Assembly: GCF_014297285.1 (NCBI RefSeq)
Contig: NZ_JACOQI010000003.1
Coordinates: forward strand, 62,001-126,000
Direction: 5' to 3'
Origin: Dysosmobacter segnis
Lineage (GTDB): Bacteria > Bacillota > Clostridia > Oscillospirales > Oscillospiraceae
Length of the DNA stretch: 64,000 bases
Shown here: in pieces, positions 17,089 through 24,093 of the stretch
Position numbering within the stretch: the stretch's first letter is position 1
Layout: every line of letters starts with the position of its first letter
The notes under the pieces: model-generated
Told to the model about the DNA's origin: nothing
Databases searched by the model: none
What the model saw: only the letters and a program-made list of their open reading frames with translations
Program-made: the position numbers and the translations under genes

Positions 17089-18242
17089 GACCTGTAAAAT
17101 CATATATCGCCAAGCGATTTCAGAATTCCGACGCCGGACTGAGTCTGGACACCGACGCGCTGGCCCGGTATTCGGATATCATTGATCTCAGCATCGGCGA
17201 CACGGACTTTATCACCGATGACGCCATCATCGACACCGCCTTCCGGGAAGCCAAGGCCGGGTACACCCACTATGGAGATCCGAAGGGTGATCCGGAGCTG
17301 ATCCGCTCCGTCTGTGATGCATGGCAGACGGATTTCAAGCAGCCCCTCTCTCCGGATCACGTTCTGGTCACCGCTTCCAGCAGCATGGGAATGGCGCTGG
17401 TGATGCTGTCCGTTCTGGACCCCGGTGACGAGGTCATCGTCTTTTCCCCCTACTTCTCCCTCTACCGCACCCAGGCGGAGCTGGCCGGAGGAGTGTGCGT
17501 AGAGGTCCCCACCTATGCAAGCGAGGGATGGGCCATTGACGAAGCCCGTCTCCGGGCGGCCATTACCCCCCGCACCAAGCTCATTGTGTTCAACAATCCC
17601 TGCAACCCCACCGGCATGGGCTATGACCGCTCCACGCTGGAGCTGCTGGGCCGGGTGGCGGAGGAGCATGACCTGCTGATCGCGGCGGATGAGATCTATA
17701 CCACCTACCTCTATGAGGGGGACTTCATCCCCCTCCGCACGATCCCGGGGCTCGCTCACCGGGTCATCACCCTGAACAGCTTTTCCAAGAATTTTCTCAT
17801 GACCGGCTGGCGGGTGGGCGTAGCCATCGCGGAGCCGGAGATACTGGAGGTCATGAGCAACATCAACAACTCCCTGATCTATACGGCCCCCTCCATCTCC
17901 CAGCGGGCCGCCATACAGGCGCTGGCGATCCGGCAGACCATTCGTGAGAAATACGTTCTGGCCTACCGGGACCGCATTTTCTACGCGGCGGACCGGATGG
18001 AGCAGATCCCCTACCTCAGTCTGGTACGGCCCAAGGGCACCTTCTACCTCTTCCCCGGCATTGAGAAAACCGGCCTCAGCGCCGAGGACTTCTGTCAGGC
18101 GCTTCTGGAACGGGCACACGTTCTGGTCACACCCGGCACGCTGTTCGGCAGCACCGGCGCCGGACATTTCCGCATTGCGTGTACGGTGGGGCTGGACCGC
18201 CTGAAGGAAGCCTTTGACCGGATGGAGGGCCTGTCCTTCTGA
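17085..18242 (+). CDS. PLP-dependent class I/II aminotransferase
   Basis: A 385-aa fold-type I aminotransferase. It has the substrate-loop segment LSIGDTDF, NNPCNPTG (N174-G177), the PLP-contacting DEIY (D202, Y205) and the Schiff-base lysine K235 in NSFSKNF, followed by TGWRVG. A conserved Arg near the C-terminus (FRIACTV) should hold the alpha-carboxylate. The donor is not predictable from sequence. The start forms ATGA with the upstream larA-like stop, so the two are translationally coupled and probably act on linked 2-keto, 2-amino and 2-hydroxy acids. No terminator follows before the ABC transporter promoter region. Confidence 0.9.
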   Translation: MRPVKSYIAKRFQNSDAGLSLDTDALARYSDIIDLSIGDTDFITDDAIIDTAFREAKAGYTHYGDPKGDPELIRSVCDAWQTDFKQPLSPDHVLVTASSSMGMALVMLSVLDPGDEVIVFSPYFSLYRTQAELAGGVCVEVPTYASEGWAIDEARLRAAITPRTKLIVFNNPCNPTGMGYDRSTLELLGRVAEEHDLLIAADEIYTTYLYEGDFIPLRTIPGLAHRVITLNSFSKNFLMTGWRVGVAIAEPEILEVMSNINNSLIYTAPSISQRAAIQALAIRQTIREKYVLAYRDRIFYAADRMEQIPYLSLVRPKGTFYLFPGIEKTGLSAEDFCQALLERAHVLVTPGTLFGSTGAGHFRIACTVGLDRLKEAFDRMEGLSF

Positions 18243-18263
18243 CGGTAATTTATTCGCATGTTG

Positions 18264-18283
18264 TGAATATTTATAAATATTCA
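18264..18283. promoter_or_regulatory. Perfect 20-bp palindrome upstream of the amino-acid ABC operon
   Basis: TGAATATTTATAAATATTCA is self-complementary over all 20 bp. It begins and ends with the ARG-box half-sites TGAAT and ATTCA, and each half reads as TGAAT-N4-AT, so two overlapping half-matched boxes may be present. It lies 35 bp upstream of the -35 box. A further TGAAT half-site (18329-18333) lies within the promoter spacer. Binding by ArgR/AhrC is inference. Confidence 0.5.
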
Positions 18284-18317
18284 TTCAGCAAGTTTTCGAT
18301 TATATACAGTTTGCCTA

Positions 18318-18345
18318 TTGATTTTAACTGAATATTGTGTATAAT
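18318..18345 (+). promoter_or_regulatory. Sigma-A promoter of the amino-acid ABC operon
   Basis: TTGATT (18318-18323) and TATAAT (18340-18345), spacer 16 bp. The start site should be near 18352, giving a leader of about 46 nt to the ATG at 18398. Confidence 0.7.
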
Positions 18346-18397
18346 CATACGTATAAACAGAGTTGATTCAATAATCACTCAGGATTTGGAGGATCAT

Positions 18398-19279
18398 ATG
18401 AAAAAGAATACATGGAAAAAGCTCATGTCTCTGGCGCTGGGCGCCATGATGATGCTGTCTCTGCTGACCGGCTGCGGCAGCAAAACTGAAGATTCCGCTC
18501 CGGCGGACAGCACCCCGGCTGAGGAAACCCCGGCAGAACCGGCCGTAGCGGCAAGTCTGCTGGAAAAGGTCAAGACCAGCGGCAAGCTGGTAGTCGGTAC
18601 GGAAGCCCAGTACGCTCCCTACGAGTTCAAGGATCTGAATGCTAACTTCGCAGGCTGCGATATGTGGCTGGCCCAGCAGATCGCCGATCACCTGGGCGTG
18701 GAGCTGGAAGTGGTGGATATGTCCTTTGACGGCATCATCCCCGCCGTGAAGTCCGGTCAGGTGGATCTGGGCATCGCCGCCTTCACCAAGACCCCTGAGA
18801 GAGCCGAGGAGATCGACTTCAGCGACCTGTATGAGAAAAGCGCTCAGCTTCTCATTGTAAAGGCAGGCAACGCAGATCTGTATTCCACCAAGGAATCTCT
18901 GGCAGGCCAGAAGGTCGGCGCGCAGAAGGGCACCATCCAGTCTCAGCTGATCCAGACCGCTCTGCCTGACAGCGAACTGTTCGAGCTGGAAAAGTATCCC
19001 GCTCTGGCGCTGGAAGTCCAGAACGGCAACATCGCCGGCCTGGTGGTGGATCAGGCTGTGGGCGAATCTTTGATTGCCACCAGCAACGGCGGTCTGGAAG
19101 TCTCCAACTTCGCCTTCACTTCTGAGGAAGCCTCCTTCGGCAAGGCCGTTGTGGCCGCCAAGGGCAGCGAGGATCTGCTGGCAGAAGTCAACACCGTCAT
19201 CAATCAGGTGGTCAACGACGGCAGCTACCTGAAGGCTTATGACGAGGCTGTGGAGCTGGCTGCCAGCATGGGTCTGTAA
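18398..19279 (+). CDS. Amino-acid ABC transporter substrate-binding lipoprotein
   Basis: A 293-aa family 3 solute-binding protein. The signal MKKNTWKKLMSLALGA ends in a lipobox LLTGC with the lipidated Cys at residue 26, then an Ala/Pro/Glu-rich linker. KLVVGTEAQYAPYEF, FDGIIPAVKSGQVDLGIAAFTKTPER and LAGQKVGAQKGT are hallmarks of polar amino-acid binding proteins. The start at 18398 (MKKN) follows GGAGG by 5 nt. The ARG-box-like sites before it suggest arginine, ornithine, lysine or histidine as ligand, but glutamine or cystine cannot be excluded. Confidence 0.92.
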   Translation: MKKNTWKKLMSLALGAMMMLSLLTGCGSKTEDSAPADSTPAEETPAEPAVAASLLEKVKTSGKLVVGTEAQYAPYEFKDLNANFAGCDMWLAQQIADHLGVELEVVDMSFDGIIPAVKSGQVDLGIAAFTKTPERAEEIDFSDLYEKSAQLLIVKAGNADLYSTKESLAGQKVGAQKGTIQSQLIQTALPDSELFELEKYPALALEVQNGNIAGLVVDQAVGESLIATSNGGLEVSNFAFTSEEASFGKAVVAAKGSEDLLAEVNTVINQVVNDGSYLKAYDEAVELAASMGL

Positions 19280-19311
19280 AATAAATACCGATTCTGATTA
19301 GAACCAAGCAC

Positions 19312-19348
19312 GGACGCGCGGGGAACCAACTCTGGTTCCTCGCGTGCC
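19312..19348 (+). other. Intercistronic hairpin between binding protein and permease genes
   Basis: A long stem (CGCGGGGAACCA, loop ACTC, TGGTTCCTCGCG, extendable with wobble pairs) lies in the 118-bp gap. No T run follows, so it is not a classical terminator. In such operons a hairpin here often stabilises the binding-protein mRNA and lowers permease expression; that role is inferred. Confidence 0.6.
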
Positions 19349-19397
19349 CGCCTGATATTTGCCGGATACCGGCACACAAACAAGGAGGAATTCTCCC

Positions 19398-20090
19398 ATG
19401 GCCTTTTTGGAAACCATGGCAAAGCTGATAGAACGCTACAACAGCTTTTTCACCGAAGGCATCGTCAACACGCTCATCATCGCCGCCTTCTCCGTTCTGT
19501 TTGGCGCGATACTGGGCACCCTGATGGCCTCTCTGCGGATGTGCCGCATCCCTCCCCTGCGGTGGATCGCAGTGGCGTACATCGAGTTTGTCCGCGGAAC
19601 GCCGCTGATGGTGCAGCTCATGTTTATCTTCTACGGTCTGCCTATGATCGGCATTACCATTCCTAACATTCCCTGGATTCCCAACTTCTCCCGGTTCGCC
19701 GCCGGTATCGTGGCTATGAGCATGAATAGCTGCGCCTATGTAGCGGAGATCATCCGTTCCGGTATTCAGGCTGTGGACGGCGGACAGATGGAGGCCGCCC
19801 GGAGCGTTGGCTTCAGCAGCGGTGAGGCCATGCGGCTGGTGGTCCTCCCCCAGGCCATCCGCAATATTCTCCCGGCGCTGGGCAACGAGTTCGTCACCGT
19901 CATCAAGGAATCCTCCATTGTCTCCGTGATTGGCATTGCCGACCTGATGTTCCGCACCAATGACGTGATCGCCGTGACCTACAAGAATCTGGAATGTCTG
20001 GCTGTGGCGGCGCTGTGCTACTTCGTGCTGACCTTCGTCAGCGGCCGGGCGGTGTCTCTGGCGGAAAGGAAGCTGTCCCATGGAAAATAA
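19398..20090 (+). CDS. Amino-acid ABC transporter permease
   Basis: A 230-aa HisM/GlnP-type permease with about five membrane segments. It contains the [17 protein letters not shown] first helix region, [20 protein letters not shown], and the EAA loop [20 protein letters not shown] that docks the ATPase, followed by [16 protein letters not shown] single permease gene suggests a homodimeric channel. The start at 19398 is chosen for its AAGGAGGAA SD; the reading frame is open further upstream but has no SD. It overlaps the ATPase gene by 11 bp. Confidence 0.93.
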   Translation: MAFLETMAKLIERYNSFFTEGIVNTLIIAAFSVLFGAILGTLMASLRMCRIPPLRWIAVAYIEFVRGTPLMVQLMFIFYGLPMIGITIPNIPWIPNFSRFAAGIVAMSMNSCAYVAEIIRSGIQAVDGGQMEAARSVGFSSGEAMRLVVLPQAIRNILPALGNEFVTVIKESSIVSVIGIADLMFRTNDVIAVTYKNLECLAVAALCYFVLTFVSGRAVSLAERKLSHGK

Positions 20091-20823
20091 GCGTGAAATT
20101 CTGAAAGTTGTGGACCTGCAAAAAAAATTCCACAAGCTGGAGGTCCTCAAGGGGATCAGTACCACCTTCCACGAAAATGAGGTGGTCTCCATCATCGGTC
20201 CCAGCGGCGGCGGCAAGTCCACCTTCCTCCGCTGCCTGAATCTGCTGGAGCAGCCTACCTCCGGCCAGATCCTCTTTGACGGCACGGATATCTGCACCAT
20301 CAAGGGCAAGGCCATCGACCACTGCCGTCAGCGGATGGGCATGGTGTTCCAGCAGTTCAACCTGTTCAGCAACATGGACGTGATGCACAACCTCACCGCT
20401 GCCCCGGTGCGCATTAAGGGGATGTCCCAGTCCGACGCACAGGAGAAGGCCTTGGAGCTTTTGGCAAAGGTGGGTCTGGCCGACCGGGCCGACGCCTATC
20501 CCAGCCAGCTTTCCGGCGGCCAGAAGCAGCGGATCGCCATTGTGCGGTCCCTGATGATGGACCCGGAGGTCATGCTGTTCGACGAGCCTACCAGTGCTCT
20601 GGACCCGGAGATGATCGGTGAGGTGCTGGACGTGATGAAGGATCTGGCAGAGAGCGGCATGACCATGATCGTGGTGACTCACGAGATGCGCTTCGCCCGG
20701 GAGGTCAGCAGCCGTACCATTTTCCTGGACGGCGGCGTCATCGGCGAGGATAAGCCCTCCCACGAGCTGTTCTCCCATCCGGAAAGCCCCCGGCTCGTCA
20801 CCTTCCTGAATAAAGTTCTGTAA
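20080..20823 (+). CDS. Amino-acid ABC transporter ATP-binding protein
   Basis: A 247-aa ATPase of the polar amino-acid uptake family (HisP/GlnQ-like). It has Walker [10 protein letters not shown], the Q-loop MVFQQFNLF, signature LSGGQKQR, Walker [15 protein letters not shown] and the H-loop [12 protein letters not shown]. The start ATG lies within the permease 3' end, implying coupled translation. It is last in the operon and is followed by a strong hairpin shared with the convergent spoIIR. Confidence 0.96.
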   Translation: MENKREILKVVDLQKKFHKLEVLKGISTTFHENEVVSIIGPSGGGKSTFLRCLNLLEQPTSGQILFDGTDICTIKGKAIDHCRQRMGMVFQQFNLFSNMDVMHNLTAAPVRIKGMSQSDAQEKALELLAKVGLADRADAYPSQLSGGQKQRIAIVRSLMMDPEVMLFDEPTSALDPEMIGEVLDVMKDLAESGMTMIVVTHEMRFAREVSSRTIFLDGGVIGEDKPSHELFSHPESPRLVTFLNKVL

Positions 20824-20831
20824 AACCTGTA

Positions 20832-20864
20832 ACAGCCCGTGCGGAATTGATCCGCACGGGCTGT
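20832..20864. terminator. Hairpin between the ABC operon and spoIIR
   Basis: A perfect 14-bp stem (ACAGCCCGTGCGGA and complement, loop ATTGA) between convergent stop codons at 20823 and 20867. T runs are poor on both sides (TGTCATTTGG on plus), but position and stability argue for a bidirectional terminator. Confidence 0.7.
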
Positions 20865-20866
20865 TG

Positions 20867-21484
20867 TCATTTGGTCAGCTTTGCTTTTAAGGTCTGCCAC
20901 AGCTCCACTGATTTGAATTTCAGGATATAGCCCTCGTCCGCCTCCGTGATGAGGGCCACCTCCTGATCCGTCAGTCCCGCATCCAGCGCGACGGTGGGAA
21001 CATCGCTGGCCGCCGCCGTACACAGGGGCGGAAACACCACGCACCACCAGTTCTGCCCCGCCGCCTCTCCGATCAGGACCCGCAGAGCCAGATATTCCCC
21101 GGCGGGCAGGGCAAAGCCGTCATATTCCTTTGTGGGAAAGGACGTTTCCGCCAGCTCCGCCCGGACGCCGTAATCATAGCCGTTGGCCGTGATGACGGCA
21201 CGGGCCGTTTCCTCCAACTCCGGGAGGATATCCGTCAAGCGGCGGCTGGCCTCCGCCTGACTGTCCGCTCCCCGGAGGGTCTCTGTGGCCTGTTCCAGCA
21301 CGGCGTCCCGCACCTTCAGCTTCAGCGCCTGATCCTCCTCGGAATCGGAGTTGGCCAGTACGTGAAGCCGCACCACCTTCTCCGCTAACTGGCTCTGGGT
21401 GTGAAGGGCCACCGCCCCGGAGGTCAGCGCCAGCGCCGCCACGATCATCAACGTAAGCTCGATGGGATGTAACCGCTGTTTCAT
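20867..21484 (-). CDS. spoIIR: Stage II sporulation protein R
   Basis: SpoIIR is made in the forespore and secreted to trigger SpoIIGA, which processes pro-SigE in the mother cell. The 205-aa protein has an N-terminal membrane or signal segment (LTLMIVAALALTSGAVAL). It has the family blocks RLHVLANSDSEEDQALKLKV, AVLEQ, YPTKEYDG-like FPTKEYDGFALPAG and NWWCVVFPPLC. The SD is poor: AAGGA is 12 nt from the ATG and borders a long hairpin, so translation may be structurally restrained. It follows ispE on the same strand. Confidence 0.93.
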   Translation of the reverse strand: MKQRLHPIELTLMIVAALALTSGAVALHTQSQLAEKVVRLHVLANSDSEEDQALKLKVRDAVLEQATETLRGADSQAEASRRLTDILPELEETARAVITANGYDYGVRAELAETSFPTKEYDGFALPAGEYLALRVLIGEAAGQNWWCVVFPPLCTAAASDVPTVALDAGLTDQEVALITEADEGYILKFKSVELWQTLKAKLTK

Positions 21485-21487
21485 AAA

Positions 21488-21544
21488 AAATTTCCGTCCT
21501 TTCCGGATACGATTCTCATGTATCTGGATTCTGGACGGAAATTT
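21488..21544 (-). other. Long imperfect hairpin between ispE and spoIIR
   Basis: Outer arms of 12 bp (AAATTTCCGTCC and complement) enclose inner arms CCGGATAC/GTATCTGG. On the minus strand the structure ends in TTTTTT directly before the spoIIR ATG. It could terminate ispE transcripts, and in read-through RNA it would hold part of the spoIIR ribosome-binding region. No convincing SigF promoter was recognised inside the gap. Confidence 0.55.
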
Positions 21545-21550
21545 TATGTT

Positions 21551-22414
21551 TTATACCAACTCGCCAACAGGTTTTGCCAAATAGGTCTGCGGATAGCGCT
21601 GCTTCAAGGCGGTCTCCGCTGCCTTCGCCGCCGTTTTCTCCCGGAAAATGCCGAACACCGTCGGCCCGGAGCCGCTCATGGCGGCGTTCAGCGCCCCCAG
21701 CTCCAAAAGCCGGTTTTTGATGTGGAACACCTCATGGTATTCCTCTGGCAGAAATTCCTCGAACACGTTGCACAGCCGTGCCGCCACGCCGTCCAGATCC
21801 CCCGCAGACAGTGCGCGGATCATGCCGTCGATATCCGGGCGGTTTTTCGGTGTCCCGGCATCCGCCAACGTGAACAGCGCAGGCGTGGGGATGCCGAATT
21901 CCGGCTTGCACAGAACGATCCAACAATCCGGCAGGGCAGGCAGCGCCGTCAGCCGTTCCCCCCGGCCCTCCGCCAGAGCCGTGCCGCCGGAAACGCAGAA
22001 GGGCATATCACTGCCCACCGTCAGTCCGATGGCCCGCAGCTGCTCCACGGGCATTTCAGGCGCATACTGCCGGCGCAGGCACCGCAGCAGCGCCGCCACA
22101 TCCGCGCTGCCGCCCCCCAAGCCTGCGTAGGCCGGGGTGGTTTTTTCCAGATGCACGGTCAGGGGCGGCATGGGCCGTCCGACGGCGGCAAAAAAGGCTT
22201 CCGCCGCCTGCTGCTCCAAGGAGGACTTCCCCGCCGGGACCGTGAAGCCGTCCGCCAGCAGCGCGAAGCCGATGCCAGTCTCCTCCACCGTTACTGTGTC
22301 GCAAAGGGAAACGGACTGCATCACCATCCGCAGCTCGTGGTAGCCGTCCGTCCGGCGGCCTAAAATGTTCAGGGCCAGATTGATTTTCGCCGGGGCCTGT
22401 TCCTGTATCTTCAT
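21551..22414 (-). CDS. ispE: 4-diphosphocytidyl-2-C-methyl-D-erythritol kinase
   Basis: IspE phosphorylates CDP-ME in the non-mevalonate isoprenoid pathway. The 287-aa GHMP kinase starts with APAKINLALNILGRRTDGYHEL (quoted in part), contains the ATP loop PAYAGLGGGSADVAALL near residue 95-110, and the GSDMPFCVSGGTALAEGRGE and AAMSGSGPTVFGIF motifs. The start overlaps the upstream DUF1015 stop as ATGA (22411-22414), so the genes are coupled. Length is normal. Confidence 0.96.
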   Translation of the reverse strand: MKIQEQAPAKINLALNILGRRTDGYHELRMVMQSVSLCDTVTVEETGIGFALLADGFTVPAGKSSLEQQAAEAFFAAVGRPMPPLTVHLEKTTPAYAGLGGGSADVAALLRCLRRQYAPEMPVEQLRAIGLTVGSDMPFCVSGGTALAEGRGERLTALPALPDCWIVLCKPEFGIPTPALFTLADAGTPKNRPDIDGMIRALSAGDLDGVAARLCNVFEEFLPEEYHEVFHIKNRLLELGALNAAMSGSGPTVFGIFREKTAAKAAETALKQRYPQTYLAKPVGELV

Positions 22415-23694
22415 CGAATCCTCCTGGCTTCCAGATAGTAGCGCTTATCCCGCGCCTCTCCCATGGAGAAGGTCTTGCGGGGCAGCACGCCGTCGGCCAT
22501 CACGGTGGGGAACAGCTGCTCCTTCCCCATGAGCGGCAGCAGGAATCCCAGATTCCCCGGCCGACTGCCCAGCTTTCGGGCCACGTCATCCCCGTGGATG
22601 TAATCCACCTGCACCTCCGGATGGTCCCTGCAATATGCGTCCAGAAAGGCTTGCAGCGTTCCCACCGTCAACTGCGCTTTGGGGTGCGGAACCGTCCACA
22701 GGCCGTCCATTCCCTGACCGCAGACCTCTGCCGTATGCCCCTCTCCCCCGCCAGTATGCGCGCCGGGATAGAACGCCTGAAAGGCGTCCCACAGATCCCG
22801 GCCGTCCACATGGAACAGTACCCGGTGGATGGGTTCAAAGGTCAACGCGTCATCGTGAAGATTCACCACCTCCACCAAGGCGTACCGGGCGGGCAAGGAC
22901 GCCCACCGCTCCGGCGGCGTCACCTTTTTCAGATTTTCGTAGCAGGCTTTGGCGGTGGCCAGAGAATGATTGCCGTCTCCCACGGCGAACAGCAGCGGGG
23001 CCGCGTCCGCCATGCTGTACTTATCCGCCATGGCCTCCGGACTTTTCAAGGCGCTCAGGGTGTTGGCCACCCGGCTCATCTGACTATCAGTCAGCCGCCA
23101 GCCCTTCACATGGCCGCCGCCCAGCATGAGGTCCGTGTCATAGAGGGCTTCCATGACGCCGGTCTCCACTGTCAGCGGTTCGATCACGCTTCTCCGCGGA
23201 TCGTCGATCAGCAGCATCGCATGGGGCAGCTCCAGAGCCGCGTGCTCCCGCACCCGTACCCGGGGCGGGATGCGCTCCAGCACCGTCCCCTCCGTGGCCC
23301 GGATCAGCGCCCCGGAGCCGGGGGTGAAGTCATATTGCTCCAGATCAACACAGCCGATCAAACCATGCCGCACCCGGCCGTCAGACTGCGTGCGCTCCAG
23401 ATAGATCAGGCTGTCCGGAAGCGTCCGGAACAGGCCATCCGCCAAGTAGCGGTCCATAGAAGCGTTGATGGTCTCAATTCGCTTGTCCACATCCGGGCCG
23501 TTCAGATAGACCTCCGGCAGCACCAGCCGCAGGGCTGACGGAGCCTCCCCTACGGCTGCTTCCGCCGCCTGCCAGTAGTCCGGCTGGGAGGTGAACTGGT
23601 CACAGGCGACCACCGGCCATTTTTTCATGTCAGCCGTCTGCGGCAGTAAGATATCCGCCGGGTAAAAGGCGGTCTGTTCAAATCGTTGATCCAT
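22411..23694 (-). CDS. DUF1015 family protein
   Basis: A 427-aa member of the DUF1015 family, conserved in Clostridia and often described as ParB-like or a possible kinase; the function is not settled. Family blocks visible: FYPADILLP near the start, VVACDQFTSQPDYW, HAMLLIDDPRRSVIEP, LLFAVGDGNHSLATAKACYE and, near the end, NLGFLLPLMGKEQLFPTV. The start at 23694 (MDQRFEQ) has GAGGG 6 nt upstream and lies inside the unit defined by a near-consensus promoter. It is followed by ispE with ATGA overlap; a functional link to isoprenoid synthesis is not established. Confidence 0.82.
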   Translation of the reverse strand: MDQRFEQTAFYPADILLPQTADMKKWPVVACDQFTSQPDYWQAAEAAVGEAPSALRLVLPEVYLNGPDVDKRIETINASMDRYLADGLFRTLPDSLIYLERTQSDGRVRHGLIGCVDLEQYDFTPGSGALIRATEGTVLERIPPRVRVREHAALELPHAMLLIDDPRRSVIEPLTVETGVMEALYDTDLMLGGGHVKGWRLTDSQMSRVANTLSALKSPEAMADKYSMADAAPLLFAVGDGNHSLATAKACYENLKKVTPPERWASLPARYALVEVVNLHDDALTFEPIHRVLFHVDGRDLWDAFQAFYPGAHTGGGEGHTAEVCGQGMDGLWTVPHPKAQLTVGTLQAFLDAYCRDHPEVQVDYIHGDDVARKLGSRPGNLGFLLPLMGKEQLFPTVMADGVLPRKTFSMGEARDKRYYLEARRIR

Positions 23695-23727
23695 AGGTAT
23701 CCCTCGCTGTTTTTGATTTCGTTTTTC

Positions 23728-23756
23728 ATTATAATGCAGACGCATCTGCCTTGCAA
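23728..23756 (-). promoter_or_regulatory. Sigma-A promoter of DUF1015-ispE, with a dyad in the spacer
   Basis: TTGCAA (23751-23756) and TATAAT (23728-23733), spacer 17 bp on the minus strand. The spacer contains GCAGA-N4-TCTGC (23735-23748), a dyad placed where a repressor could block polymerase. Confidence 0.75.
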
Positions 23757-23824
23757 GGTATGAATAAAATCCGTCTTTTACGAAAACACTACGGACAGTT
23801 CACTTGTCACACAGGAGGTACAAT

Positions 23825-24049
23825 ATGATCGTTGACAAAATTGCGCTGATTCTTGTGATCGTCGGCGCGCTGAACTGGGGCGGCGTGGGGCTGTTCGGCT
23901 TTGACACCGTCGCATTCCTGTTCGGCGGACAGGCCGCCGTCCTCTCCCGGATCGTCTACGCGCTGGTCGGGCTGGCAGGTCTCTGGTGCGTCACACTGCT
24001 GTTCCGCGACACGGAGGACAATACCGGCCATGCGCCTCACACAGCCTGA
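23825..24049 (+). CDS. DUF378 small membrane protein (YuzA-like)
   Basis: A 74-aa protein with two predicted membrane helices (KIALILVIVGALNWGGVGLFG and LSRIVYALVGLAGLWCVTLLF, each here quoted within limits). The GALNWG segment and short turn before the second helix are the DUF378 signature. The function is unknown. The ATG at 23825 has AGGAGG 6 nt upstream. It stands alone between divergent DUF1015 and a bidirectional terminator; its promoter was not identified with confidence. Confidence 0.85.
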   Translation: MIVDKIALILVIVGALNWGGVGLFGFDTVAFLFGGQAAVLSRIVYALVGLAGLWCVTLLFRDTEDNTGHAPHTA

Positions 24050-24059
24050 GCCATTCAAC

Positions 24060-24089
24060 AAAAAAGAGCACCTTACGGTGCTCTTTTTT
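24060..24089. terminator. Bidirectional terminator between DUF378 gene and rqcH
   Basis: AAAAAAGAGCACC, loop TTAC, GGTGCTCTTTTTT: a symmetric hairpin with T runs on both strands between convergent genes. Confidence 0.92.
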
Positions 24090-24093
24090 CCTG

